The notes beneath the pieces were generated by a model. That model did no database searches, had not been told where the DNA came from, and worked only from the letters and a program-made list of their open reading frames with translations. The position numbers were made by a program, and so were the translations under genes. A DNA stretch of 64,000 nucleotides from CALBJU01 sp965247125. GTDB taxonomy: Bacteria > Bacteroidota > Rhodothermia > Rhodothermales > UBA10348. The stretch's first letter is position 1. Every line of letters begins with the position of its first letter. The stretch is taken from the NCBI GenBank assembly GCA_965247125.1, contig CBDFGO010000003.1:1116001-1180000 (forward strand), read 5' to 3'. Shown here in pieces: positions 35,857-44,836 of the stretch.

Positions 35857-38790
35857 ATGGCTGAAGACCAGCAAAAGGACATCCAGGAAGAGGAGCTAGC
35901 TCCCGGTACTGAAGAGGTCCTGCAAGCACAACAAAATCCAGAGGAAGAAGCTGCTGATAGCGCAGTAGCGGACGCCGATCCTGAAGCAGCTGAACCCGAA
36001 ACCGAAGGGGCTTCTGAGCCGACGGCTCCGGACGAACAAGTTGCGAACGAAGAATCGACTTCAGAAGAGGCTTCCGATAAGGAAATGCCGATTGAGCAGG
36101 CTGAACAGCCCTCCGATGAAGTAACCCCAGAATCGTCAGAAGACGCCCCTGTCGAGGTAGCAGAGGCTGCTGCAGAGGAGGTCACTGAGAAAGCGGCTCC
36201 TGAAGAGGCACCGGTCGACGCCGCGGAAGCTGGGACCGAAGAGTCCGCTCCGGAAGAGGCACCGGTCGACGCCGCGGAAGCTGTGACGGAAGAGTCCGCT
36301 CCGGAAGAGGCACCGGTCGACGCCGCGGAAGCTGTGACGGAAGAGTCCCCTACCGAAGAGGCACCAGTCGAAGCCGCGGAGGCTGTGACCGAAGAGTCCG
36401 CTACCGAAGAGGCACAAGTCGAAGCCGCGGAGGCTGCGACAGAAGAGTCCGCTACTGAAGAGGTGGATGCTAGCCCGACTGAAGAAATCGAAGCAATCGG
36501 ATCCGTGGAACTGGCGCCTGGCATGATCGGATACACTGGTGAAATTTCCGGCGAGGTTTACAAGCTGGAAGATCTGGACAAGGTCACCGATCCAGAAGAT
36601 TGGAATGTTGGTCTGGATGACCTGCGAAAGCTGGTCGAGAACACTCTTACCAACGTTTCTGAGCACGAAATCGTTGCCGGAAAGGTGGTGAGTGTTGGTG
36701 AAAAGGATGTCGTCATCGATATCGGCTTCAAGAGCGACGGAATCGTATCCCGCAGTGAATTCGACTCAGAGCTTACGGAAGGCGAAGAAGTTGAGGTGTA
36801 TCTCGAGCGCATCGAGGACTATCACGGTCAGCTTGTTCTTTCTAAAACGAAAGCCGACACCGTACGTCGCTGGCGCAGGATCGAGGACGCCTTCAACAAT
36901 GAAGAAGTTCTTGAGGGGACAATCATCCGCCGTATCAAGGGTGGAATGATCGTGGATCTGTTCGACGGAATGGAAGCGTTTCTTCCCGGTTCGCAGATCG
37001 ATGTCCGACCTGTTCGCGACTTTGATGCCTACCTCGAGAAGAGGATGGAATTCAAGATCGTCAAGCTCAACCCCGCCAACGAAAACATTGTTGTTTCTCA
37101 CAAAGCGCTCATCGAGAAGGATCTCATGGCGCAGCGGGAGAACATTTTGTCGACGATGGAGCCAGGGCAGATTCTCGAAGGTCTTGTCAAAAACATCACT
37201 GATTTCGGTGTGTTCATCGACCTCGGCGGTGTTGACGGCCTCCTCCATATCACTGACCTGTCGTGGGGCCGTGTATCGCACCCATCAGAACTGGTCAGCC
37301 TGGATGAGAAACTGAACGTTGTTGTTCTTGATTATGACAAGGAACGCCAACGAATTTCTCTCGGACTCAAGCAGCTTCAGAAGCATCCGTGGGAAGACAT
37401 CGAGGAAAAACTCTCCGGCGATCAATTGGTCGAAGGGAAGGTGGTCTCGATCACCGATTATGGCGCATTCGTTGAGCTCGAGAAGGGTATCGAAGGCCTT
37501 GTCCATATCTCGGAAATGAGCTGGACGGAACACATTCGCCATCCTTCCCAGATGGTCTCCCTCGGTCAGGTTGTTTCGGTGAAAATCCTGAAGGTTGATA
37601 GCGAAGGGAAGAAAATATCGCTGGGAATGAAACAGCTGGAGCCGGATCCGTGGGAAAATATCGCTGAGCGATATCCACCGGGAACCGTAATGCGAGGAAA
37701 AGTTCGCAATATCACCAATTTTGGTGTGTTTGTTGAGATTGAGCCTGGTATTGACGGGCTGGTTCACATCAGTGACCTGTCCTGGACCAAACGAATCAGT
37801 CACCCAAGTGACATGGTGAAGAAGGGTCAGGAGCTCGACGTGGTTGTGCTGAACATTGATACAAGCGAACGCCGCATTTCCCTTGGGCATAAACAAGTGG
37901 ATACGAATCCATGGAATCAGTTTGCCCAGGTCTACGCTGAAGGCTCAACTTCCGGCGCCAAGGTTGTTCGCATCGAGGACAAAGGGCTTGTAGTCGAACT
38001 TCCGTTGGAGGTAGAAGCGTTCCTTCCCGATGGTGAGCTACCAGAAGGGCAGTCCATGGCTGACTTCAAACCGGGCGACGAGATCGCAGACCTTTTCGTG
38101 ATTCGTTTCGATGTCAATCAGAAAGAAATCATTCTGAGCGCAACGGAACAAGCTCGTTCTCAGGAGCGCGCAGAACGTCGAGCTGAGAAGCGTGACAAAG
38201 CGGTGGCTCGCGCCGATGAAAAGCGTGATGTGAAAAAGTTCATTCAGAAAGAAACCGCTGGAGGAGCCGCTACCCTCGGCGAATTGAGCGGATTGGCTGA
38301 ACTGAAGGCCAAAATGGAACAAAGTGAGGTGGTGGTTGGCGACGAAGAGGTGCCCGTAGAGGAATCTTCCGCGGATGCGGAGCCCGTTGCAGAAGAAGCC
38401 TCAGCTGATGCGGCCGCTGTAGAGGAAGCTCCGGCCGAAGATGTCGCCGTGGAAGAAGTAGCTCCGGTCGTAGAAGATACTCCGGCAGAAGAGGAGACTC
38501 TGGTCGTAGAGGACGCTCCTTCCGAAGAAGCAGTAGCAGATATGGCTGAAGCGCCTTCGGAAGAAGATGCGGTTTCTGAAGATCCGGAAATGCCAAAGCC
38601 CAAAGCCAAAGCGCCAAAAAAGGCCGCGAAAAAGTCTACTACCAAGGCGAAACCTAAAGCTAAGGCAAAGCCAAAGCCAAAGTCGAAGACTAAAGCCAAG
38701 GCGACGGCCAAGGACAAAGAAGATGCAGCTGAATCAGCGAGTGAGGACACGGAAGAAACTCCTTCCGAAGATGCTGGTGAAGAGAGCTGA
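35857..38790 (+). CDS. rpsA: Ribosomal protein S1 with long acidic N-tail and mixed acidic/lysine C-tail
   Basis: 977 residues against about 560-600 usually. Six S1 (OB-fold) domains lie at about 270-765; domains 3-5 are the most canonical (ITDFGVFIDLGGVDGLLHITDLSW, shortened here). Residues 1-225 are almost entirely Glu, Ala, Pro, Ser and Thr and include five 17-residue repeats (PEEAPVDAAEA type). Residues 770-977 start with a charged helix, turn acidic, then become lysine-alanine-proline rich (KPKAKAPKKAAKK), and end acidic. S1 unfolds mRNA on the 30S subunit. The extra tails are predicted disordered. A strong terminator follows. Confidence 0.95.
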   Translation: MAEDQQKDIQEEELAPGTEEVLQAQQNPEEEAADSAVADADPEAAEPETEGASEPTAPDEQVANEESTSEEASDKEMPIEQAEQPSDEVTPESSEDAPVEVAEAAAEEVTEKAAPEEAPVDAAEAGTEESAPEEAPVDAAEAVTEESAPEEAPVDAAEAVTEESPTEEAPVEAAEAVTEESATEEAQVEAAEAATEESATEEVDASPTEEIEAIGSVELAPGMIGYTGEISGEVYKLEDLDKVTDPEDWNVGLDDLRKLVENTLTNVSEHEIVAGKVVSVGEKDVVIDIGFKSDGIVSRSEFDSELTEGEEVEVYLERIEDYHGQLVLSKTKADTVRRWRRIEDAFNNEEVLEGTIIRRIKGGMIVDLFDGMEAFLPGSQIDVRPVRDFDAYLEKRMEFKIVKLNPANENIVVSHKALIEKDLMAQRENILSTMEPGQILEGLVKNITDFGVFIDLGGVDGLLHITDLSWGRVSHPSELVSLDEKLNVVVLDYDKERQRISLGLKQLQKHPWEDIEEKLSGDQLVEGKVVSITDYGAFVELEKGIEGLVHISEMSWTEHIRHPSQMVSLGQVVSVKILKVDSEGKKISLGMKQLEPDPWENIAERYPPGTVMRGKVRNITNFGVFVEIEPGIDGLVHISDLSWTKRISHPSDMVKKGQELDVVVLNIDTSERRISLGHKQVDTNPWNQFAQVYAEGSTSGAKVVRIEDKGLVVELPLEVEAFLPDGELPEGQSMADFKPGDEIADLFVIRFDVNQKEIILSATEQARSQERAERRAEKRDKAVARADEKRDVKKFIQKETAGGAATLGELSGLAELKAKMEQSEVVVGDEEVPVEESSADAEPVAEEASADAAAVEEAPAEDVAVEEVAPVVEDTPAEEETLVVEDAPSEEAVADMAEAPSEEDAVSEDPEMPKPKAKAPKKAAKKSTTKAKPKAKAKPKPKSKTKAKATAKDKEDAAESASEDTEETPSEDAGEES
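36199..36453 (+). repeat. Tandem repeat, 5 copies of 51 bp, in rpsA
   Basis: Five in-frame copies coding for PEEAPVDAAEAVTEESA-like units. The first three are nearly identical in DNA; the last two diverge. This suggests recent duplication of one unit and makes the locus prone to copy-number change. Confidence 0.9.
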
Positions 38791-38815
38791 TCGAAGCTGT
38801 CTGCTCGATTGAATA

Positions 38816-38850
38816 AAAGAGGGGCGGCATAACAAATGCCGCCCCTCTTT
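38816..38850 (+). terminator. Rho-independent terminator after rpsA
   Basis: A perfect 15-base stem, AAAGAGGGGCGGCAT and its complement, around an AACAA loop. The right arm ends in TTT and the left flank carries the complementary A-run. It should end S1 transcription and could also work on the other strand. Confidence 0.93.
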
Positions 38851-38886
38851 CTATATGTATAGTGGAGAGGTGAAAGAATACTAGAT

Positions 38887-39711
38887 ATGGACTTACCAGA
38901 TTGGAAATCGTCGACTCCCAAGGAGAAGCAGCTCAATAAAGCACTTCTCGCGAAATCGACGGGCCTCGTCCACAGACTGTTGGAACGTCTTCTCGCCGAC
39001 GAAGAAATCAACCTGTATCACAGTTACGCGAACGTTGTATCGATCAGGCGACTTGGATACAACGATCACGGCCCCGTTCATGCCCGAATCACGACCTACA
39101 ACTCACTCAAGATCTTAGAGCTACTCCACGAAAGCGGAGTCAAAACAAGTCTTGAGGACGAAAACGCGGGTACGATGGAGGATTCTGCCCTCGCGATAAC
39201 TCTCGGATGTTTCCTGCACGATACGGGAATGGGCGTCACGCGGGATCAGCACGAGTGGCATTCAATTACCCTCGCTGATCAGTTTATCATCAGGTATTTG
39301 AAATGGATTCTACCAGACGATCTTGCCCGGCAGATTGTCCTGCGCTCGTTGGCACATGAAGTGATAGTCGGACACATGGCTCACACTCGGATTCACTCGA
39401 TTGAAGCGGGAATTGTCCTGGTAGCAGACGGCACGGATATGACCAGAGGTCGCTCGCGTATTCCGCTCAATCTGGAGCTTGATCCTTCCGTTGGGGATAT
39501 GCACAGGTACTCGGCGAATACCATCACACGCCTCGAAATTGAAAAGGGAGAAAACAAGCCCGTCCGCCTCGTCGTCAAGATGGATAATGCTACTGGACTT
39601 TTTCAGATCGAAGAGGTGTTGATGACCAAAGTGAAGGCTTCTCCCATAATGAAGCACCTCGAAATTATAGCGGAGGTCGGAGATGACCCGCCTAGATTCT
39701 ATCTGCGATAG
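38887..39711 (+). CDS. HD-domain phosphohydrolase of unknown substrate
   Basis: 274 residues; GGAGAGGTG lies about 13 bases before the ATG. The HD metal ligands are seen in NDHGPVHARI (His), CFLHDTGMGV (His-Asp), and a later HTRIHSIEAGIVLVADGTDMTRGR (His ... Asp). An N-terminal helical stretch and a C-terminal strand-rich part (EKGENKPVRLVVKMDNATGLF) flank it. HD enzymes hydrolyse phosphate esters or nucleotides; the substrate is unknown. It stands alone after the S1 terminator and ends 7 bases from a convergent flavoprotein gene. Confidence 0.85.
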   Translation: MDLPDWKSSTPKEKQLNKALLAKSTGLVHRLLERLLADEEINLYHSYANVVSIRRLGYNDHGPVHARITTYNSLKILELLHESGVKTSLEDENAGTMEDSALAITLGCFLHDTGMGVTRDQHEWHSITLADQFIIRYLKWILPDDLARQIVLRSLAHEVIVGHMAHTRIHSIEAGIVLVADGTDMTRGRSRIPLNLELDPSVGDMHRYSANTITRLEIEKGENKPVRLVVKMDNATGLFQIEEVLMTKVKASPIMKHLEIIAEVGDDPPRFYLR

Positions 39712-39718
39712 CCAGAGC

Positions 39719-40807
39719 CTATTTGACTCCTGATATTAGGCATTGAGCCCGCTCCAATTCGAGCCTGCCGTCGATCACTTCGGCCAAATATTGGCTGAAG
39801 AGTGGCCCAAATTTGAAGCAATTACCAGACCCCCCGTAAAGACGATACACGGATCCTGTGTGGGCCACTGCCATGGTCTCTGTTTTCGTCATCGCGTAGT
39901 AACAGCACCCAAACTTTTCAGATTTACCCAGTCCATCTGGAAATCGAGTATGGAGTAAGGTCCTCATTTCTTGCTGTTCTTCCCTGGAGACCTCACGTTC
40001 CAGGGTAGGATCTCCGATAAGGCGGGCAGAGTGGTTACCATATTTGGCCGGAAACCGATCGCTCGCTGGAACGAAGTAGAATCCACGATCATCCGCCAGA
40101 TCCATGACAATCGGGCAGCCATTTTCGATGCGGGCGAATCCAGGTACATCTCTGTGCAACGCATAGGTCTGTTTGATAGGTTGAATTTCGGATGGGAACA
40201 GATGCGAGTGCCAGGCACCGGTCGCAAATACAACGAGGTCGGATTGATGGGTGAGCCCTTCATGGGTGGTAACTGATGGATCATCAAAAGAAAAGCTTGT
40301 AATCCGTTGTCCTGCTTCAAAAGCAACACCGTTTATCTGAAGTAACGCGTGCAGCGATTCGAGTATTCTATCAGCTTGGAGAATGCCACAGCCTGCGGTT
40401 TCAAAGGCGACCTCATTCCGATCGAATTCCAACCATGGATATTTCTCCTGGCACTCGGGTGCCGTCATCTTTCGGTAGGGAATACCAAGCTTCCCGAGTC
40501 CCGAAAGGGAAGCGGAGAACCACGTGCCATCCATTCGTCCCACCGAAAGAGATCCTGTTTCGGTAAAGTGCGATCTTCCCAGAGAAGTCCAAAGTTGGTC
40601 CCACGCCTCAAAAGCCTCGGGGACTCTCTTGCCATACTCAGATTGGGTGCCGTACGGATATCTGATTAATCTGTGGTGATCGTAACTCGAGCACAGACTA
40701 TTTGGAATATCGTACTGATCGAGTACGGTAACCGAATGACCCCTCAAGACCAGTTCGCGGGCGACGCACATACCGAAAATGCCGGCTCCAACGACGATCA
40801 CCTTCAT
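39719..40807 (-). CDS. Sarcosine oxidase / N-methyltryptophan oxidase-like flavoprotein
   Basis: 362 residues, DAO family. The N-terminal FAD fold is MKVIVVGAGIFGMCVARELVLRG (GxGxxG at 7-12), followed by YDHHRLIRYPYG, the family's SxxDxxRxxR-like segment. GCCYYAMTKTETMAVA holds the cysteine position used for covalent FAD in monomeric sarcosine oxidases, and YGGSGNCFKFGPLF is the C-terminal FAD contact. It oxidises a secondary amine, probably an N-methyl amino acid, with release of peroxide. No glycine-betaine pathway genes lie nearby, so the substrate stays open. Confidence 0.85.
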   Translation of the reverse strand: MKVIVVGAGIFGMCVARELVLRGHSVTVLDQYDIPNSLCSSYDHHRLIRYPYGTQSEYGKRVPEAFEAWDQLWTSLGRSHFTETGSLSVGRMDGTWFSASLSGLGKLGIPYRKMTAPECQEKYPWLEFDRNEVAFETAGCGILQADRILESLHALLQINGVAFEAGQRITSFSFDDPSVTTHEGLTHQSDLVVFATGAWHSHLFPSEIQPIKQTYALHRDVPGFARIENGCPIVMDLADDRGFYFVPASDRFPAKYGNHSARLIGDPTLEREVSREEQQEMRTLLHTRFPDGLGKSEKFGCCYYAMTKTETMAVAHTGSVYRLYGGSGNCFKFGPLFSQYLAEVIDGRLELERAQCLISGVK

Positions 40808-40962
40808 CGGGTCAGCCTTTTATGTAACCAGAACGTTTTTGCAAGGTCCTCAAAACCCGCATGTCTTCGAATTTGACGCAAGACGCAGTATCTGTAGTTT
40901 GTTAGCTACGAAGATAGTGTGTTTGGAATCTTCAGAAAGCCAGTGAGTTCGTAATTGCGCGA

Positions 40963-42192
40963 GTGAATAACGGCGAAAAACTACATATCGTAAACGAGCA
41001 GGAGGGAACGCAGGTACCTTTTTTGAGGGGCATATTAACGAGGTCCCTTCAAAAGGCTGGTCTCAGTTTTCAAGACGCCTACAGGATCGCTTCTGATATA
41101 CGAGGCGAACTGGCGGATGCTGGCGGCATCAAGACCTCGATCCTGAGAACACGGGTAGCAGCGTTTCTGAAAGAAAATGGGTTCCAACAGCACCTCGACT
41201 CGTACCTGAAGCAACGGCCTGATCGGCCGGTCCTCAAAGTTGTTACGCGAGACGGTTCGGAAGCACCGTTCTCGAAAGCTCAACTGGCGGATTCGCTTGA
41301 GATCTGCGCTCTTCCGCGAGTGCAGATATACGAAATGGCCGCCTCCATCGAAGGTGAGCTGATATCCCGTGGCATTGGTAAGGTTGACTCTCTCGAATTG
41401 ACCACCATGATCCTGGAGGTCCTCGAACGCGTAGCCGGCAAAAGTGTAGCGGACTCCTATAGCCGATGGGATGACTTTTCTCACCTGGGTCGTCCGCTGA
41501 TCTTACTGATCGGGGGAACCACGGGCAGTGGCAAAAGCTCTATTAGCTCCGAATTGGCACATCGTTTGGATATTGTTCGGACGCAGTCAACGGATATGCT
41601 TCGAGAGGTAATGCGTCTACTGGTACCGGAACGGCTTCTTCCAACGTTGCATTCTTCGTCATTTGAGGCCTACCAGCAGCTGGAACGCGCCGAAGAATCG
41701 GAACATGCCACCAAAGAGATGATCGATGGATTTCTGACACAGGCCAGTCATGTATCAGTAGGAATCGAAGGGGTCCTGAAAAGAGCCGAGAACGAGCAGG
41801 TATCGCTCATCCTTGAAGGGGTTCATATTCACCCTGCACTGATGGACAGGATTACTCGGCAGACAGATGCCTTGGTAGTGCCTGTTCTGCTTGCCGTTTT
41901 AAAGCCCAAACGCCTTAAGAAGAGGCTGGTGGGGCGTGGCCAGAGAATATCATCCCGGCGCTCAAAACGGTATCTCAAGAGCTTTAAAAAGATCTGGAGC
42001 CTGCAATCTTACCTGCTCTCCGAGGCTGACCATTACAATACTCCGATCATTCCAAATGAGGACGAGGAAGCAGCCGTGCGAGCCATCATGCAGACGGTCT
42101 CGGCCTATCTGGAGAAGGACCTGGCCGGCGCCCACACGCAAGAGCCTGCTGTCGCGCAAGAAAACGAATCAGAAGTTGGCGACGACAGTTAA
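40963..42192 (+). CDS. 2-phosphoglycerate kinase-like P-loop kinase with two ATP-cone domains
   Basis: 409 residues from GTG 40963. Two ATP-cone-like modules follow each other (about residues 17-80, VPFLRGILTRSLQKAGL; and about 95-170, EAPFSKAQLADSLEI). A P-loop kinase domain follows with GGTTGSGKSSIS near 183-194 and RTQSTDMLREVMR. The kinase half resembles archaeal 2-phosphoglycerate kinase, which makes 2,3-bisphosphoglycerate for the solute cyclic 2,3-bisphosphoglycerate. No cyclising synthetase gene is in the window. The N-terminal cones suggest control by ATP/dATP. The 3' end overlaps the convergent barrel gene by 24 bases. Confidence 0.8.
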   Translation: MNNGEKLHIVNEQEGTQVPFLRGILTRSLQKAGLSFQDAYRIASDIRGELADAGGIKTSILRTRVAAFLKENGFQQHLDSYLKQRPDRPVLKVVTRDGSEAPFSKAQLADSLEICALPRVQIYEMAASIEGELISRGIGKVDSLELTTMILEVLERVAGKSVADSYSRWDDFSHLGRPLILLIGGTTGSGKSSISSELAHRLDIVRTQSTDMLREVMRLLVPERLLPTLHSSSFEAYQQLERAEESEHATKEMIDGFLTQASHVSVGIEGVLKRAENEQVSLILEGVHIHPALMDRITRQTDALVVPVLLAVLKPKRLKKRLVGRGQRISSRRSKRYLKSFKKIWSLQSYLLSEADHYNTPIIPNEDEEAAVRAIMQTVSAYLEKDLAGAHTQEPAVAQENESEVGDDS

Positions 42193-43164
42193 TCGAGCCG
42201 TGATGGTCGCGCCATCTTCGAAATCGTTCTTGTGGTAAGTCGCGTTGGGTATTATTTCCACGCCCTTTTCTGGGGCAATTGAATAGCCCAATATCATCCA
42301 ATGATTGGAGGATTTTCGGAGTGGGTCGTCTTGATTGACGAGATCATATCGAGCTATGAGCCGCTGTGAGGGAGTCGTATTGATAAATCCAAACACCGAA
42401 ACACCCAACGCAGTATCGTTGATCTTGTCGTTATCTATCGACCTTGGATTGTAAAAGGCCTCCAGCCCAATCTGAGCCTTCTGTCTCGCGTAGCCCACAA
42501 ATGCGCTGGCGTTATATGAAGTCCCATCCTCTATCAGATAGTAGTCCCCACCGAGAGAAAGGGTTATCGAACTACTCGGATAAAATTGAAGCTGGCCGTA
42601 GACTCTCTTGAATTTGTCCGTTTCCCTCTTAAGTCCGGAGTTGTTGGCGTACATGAGGGCGTATTTTACCCGTCCGTCGGAAATTACGGGGCCGCTCAGG
42701 GTGAGACCCATATCCCGGGAAGAAGCAATCCCATTCCGGTGCTGTATGGTTTTTTCGAGGCTGCGATACGCCCAATGCTTTTCAGCTACCCCCCAGATTG
42801 GGGGAGGACTGAGACCAAACGAAACATTGTGTCCCTGTCCAAAAGCATTTTTCCACGTCACAAAGATATCTTTGACAAAGGGTGACATTTTTCCCTGGCC
42901 TGTCACGGATCGATCGTTTGCTTCCAGCCTAAACCGGCCTGAAAAGCTCTCGGAAATCGTGTAGTCAGCAGTCAGGTAAATCCTGCTAAATCCGAAGCCG
43001 TGTTCGTCTTCCCCGATTCCATCTGGTGTATCAACCGTGTAGGAGTAGTCTGAAAACACGACCCCACTGAAGGATAGATCACTCTGAGCGAACGCACTTG
43101 TCGCCAGTGCGGCCGAGCAGAAAATTATCGCAGTCTGAAGAACGAGTCTTCTTTTCAATGTCAT
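42169..43164 (-). CDS. Porin-like outer-membrane beta-barrel protein
   Basis: 331 residues. A clear signal peptide (ending SAFAQS), then regularly spaced amphipathic strands (FSGVVFSDYSYTV, FSRIYLTADYTI, FSGRFRLEAND) and a final strand with a terminal aromatic residue (ARLTVVANF), as expected for a barrel of about 16 strands. IWGVAEKHWAYRSLEKTIQHRNGIASSRDMG resembles porins of the phosphate-selective (OprP/OprO) type found in Bacteroidota. Substrate unknown. It ends inside the convergent kinase gene and starts 14 bases after the aldehyde dehydrogenase stop on the same strand, which makes a dehydrogenase-porin transcript likely. Confidence 0.78.
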   Translation of the reverse strand: MTLKRRLVLQTAIIFCSAALATSAFAQSDLSFSGVVFSDYSYTVDTPDGIGEDEHGFGFSRIYLTADYTISESFSGRFRLEANDRSVTGQGKMSPFVKDIFVTWKNAFGQGHNVSFGLSPPPIWGVAEKHWAYRSLEKTIQHRNGIASSRDMGLTLSGPVISDGRVKYALMYANNSGLKRETDKFKRVYGQLQFYPSSSITLSLGGDYYLIEDGTSYNASAFVGYARQKAQIGLEAFYNPRSIDNDKINDTALGVSVFGFINTTPSQRLIARYDLVNQDDPLRKSSNHWMILGYSIAPEKGVEIIPNATYHKNDFEDGATITARLTVVANF

Positions 43165-43178
43165 TGCGTTAGCCGTTA

Positions 43179-44672
43179 TCAGTCATCCACGTTGTCAATC
43201 TGAGCTTTCTGCAGCTTACCGCTGTAGTCGACGTAAATGGTCTTGGTCTCGGTGTAAAACTCGAATACCTCCCATCCTCCTTCGCGGTGACCATTTCCGG
43301 TGCCCTTAACCCCACCGAAGGGCATGTGAGCCTCGGCACCGATGGTGGGGCCATTCACATAGGTTATGCCCGCTTCGATATCGTGCATTGCCTTAAATGC
43401 CGTCGCTATATCCTGGGTATATATCGCGGAAGAGAGTCCGTATTCGATATTGTTTGCTACAGAAACGGCTTCCTCGTAGGAGGATATTTTCAAAACAACC
43501 AGAACCGGACCGAATATTTCTTCCTTTGCCACACGCATGTTTGGTGTGACGTTCGTCATTATCGTAGGCTGAAAAAAGAATCCATCGCCGAGGCCCTCGC
43601 CTTCAGCCCTTTCTCCACCCAGCGCAACTGTCGCGCCCTCGTCCTGGCCAATCTCTACATATTTTTCTATCATTTCCAGGGCAGTGGCACGTATCACCGG
43701 GCCCATCTCGGTTTCTTCCTCGTTTCCGTAGCCAATCTTGATCTTCGACGCGGCCTCTTTGAGACGGGATACAAGATCATCGTGTACATCCTCATGAACG
43801 ATGAGGCGAGACGTTGCGGTGCATCTCTGCCCAGTAGTCCCGAATGCCCCCCAGAGCAGTCCGTCAAGGACGAGGTCGAGATCGGCATCAGCGAGTACGA
43901 CCATCGGGTTTTTGCCGCCCATTTCGAGGGAAAAACGTTTATGCATCCGGCCGCATGCTTCACCAATTTTGGAGCCCGTTTCTGTCGACCCTGTGAACGA
44001 GACCGCGTTGACGTCCGGGTGCTCTACAAGTGCTCTTCCCGTATTCCCGCTTCCCTGTACCAGATTTACAACTCCAGCAGGAAGGCCGGCATCTTCGAAT
44101 ACTTTGACCAGTAGTGCACCGCTGTGTGGCGCGTCTTCGCTGGGTTTGAAGACAACGGTGTTTCCGCAAGCGAGCGCGGGAAACATCTTCCAGGTCGGTA
44201 CGGCGACCGGGAAATTCCACGCCGAAATAACTCCACATACTCCAATAGGCCTGCGAATCGACATATTGAATTTGTCGGGCATCTCGCTTGGAACGGTGTG
44301 ACCGAATAGACGTCGCGTTTCAGAAGCCGCATAGTATGCGGTATCGATAGCTTCCTGGACATCTCCTTTGGTTTCAAAAAACGGCTTTCCCATCTCGCGT
44401 GTCATTTGAAACGCGAGCTCGCTTTTGCGCTCAGTCAGGATATCGCCAATTCGGCGGAGGAAGTCGCCCCGGGCAGGTGCGGGCATCTTACCCCAGGTCT
44501 GGAATGCCTTTCGCGCGGCGCGCACGGCATCATCTACGTCCTCGACACCTGACTCGGGAAATTGGCCAATCACATCGCTGTTGACCGCAGGGTTGATGTC
44601 CTTAAAGGTCGAGCCGCTGGCAGAATCTTGCCAGATGCCGTCGATGTAGTTCTGAGTAAGTGCGTCAGACAT
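43179..44672 (-). CDS. NAD(P)-dependent aldehyde dehydrogenase
   Basis: 497 residues, full ALDH length. ISAWNFPVAVPTWKMFPALACGNTVVFKPSE (cofactor site, about 150-180), FTGSTETGSKIGEA, general base Glu in SLEMGGKNP (about 250), nucleophile Cys 284 in GTTGQRCTATS, and KEEIFGPVL. The C-terminal GGVKGTGNGHREGG and YTETKTIYVDYS resemble the ketoglutarate-semialdehyde or 2-aminoadipate-semialdehyde dehydrogenase branch. The exact aldehyde cannot be fixed. The 164 bases upstream carry no obvious leader structure. Confidence 0.93.
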   Translation of the reverse strand: MSDALTQNYIDGIWQDSASGSTFKDINPAVNSDVIGQFPESGVEDVDDAVRAARKAFQTWGKMPAPARGDFLRRIGDILTERKSELAFQMTREMGKPFFETKGDVQEAIDTAYYAASETRRLFGHTVPSEMPDKFNMSIRRPIGVCGVISAWNFPVAVPTWKMFPALACGNTVVFKPSEDAPHSGALLVKVFEDAGLPAGVVNLVQGSGNTGRALVEHPDVNAVSFTGSTETGSKIGEACGRMHKRFSLEMGGKNPMVVLADADLDLVLDGLLWGAFGTTGQRCTATSRLIVHEDVHDDLVSRLKEAASKIKIGYGNEEETEMGPVIRATALEMIEKYVEIGQDEGATVALGGERAEGEGLGDGFFFQPTIMTNVTPNMRVAKEEIFGPVLVVLKISSYEEAVSVANNIEYGLSSAIYTQDIATAFKAMHDIEAGITYVNGPTIGAEAHMPFGGVKGTGNGHREGGWEVFEFYTETKTIYVDYSGKLQKAQIDNVDD

Positions 44673-44786
44673 AGAAACAGAGGTTCATTAGGTGGTAATC
44701 AATCTGCGCAAAATAAGTCAGTCTCCAATCTGAGAACAAGCAAAGATTCTGCGTGGAAAATCAAGTCACCGAATAAGCGCTGGTCG

Positions 44787-44792
44787 TATATT
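44787..44792 (+). promoter_or_regulatory. Possible -10 element of the aminotransferase gene
   Basis: TATATT in the context CGTATATTTCG, 44 bases before the ATG. The same context (CGTATATTTGG) occurs at the promoter before rimP. No good -35 is seen at 17-18 bases. Confidence 0.3.
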
Positions 44793-44836
44793 TCGTCCCC
44801 TTCGGCGTATCGGAGGTGAATAGAGGAGAGTTTATT

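Noticed and set aside
35793..36536. 247-codon minus-strand open frame opposite the S1 N-terminal tail (Ser/Ala repeats)
   Set aside because: It is the antisense reading of a GC-rich Glu/Ala repeat that lacks stops by composition; no start context, domain or signal.
38244..39011. 255-codon minus-strand frame opposite the S1 C-terminal tail
   Set aside because: Same cause: antisense of low-complexity sequence, crossing the terminator and the next gene.
43287..44114. 275-codon plus-strand frame opposite the aldehyde dehydrogenase
   Set aside because: Antisense to conserved ALDH motifs, including the catalytic Cys and Glu; no family resemblance.
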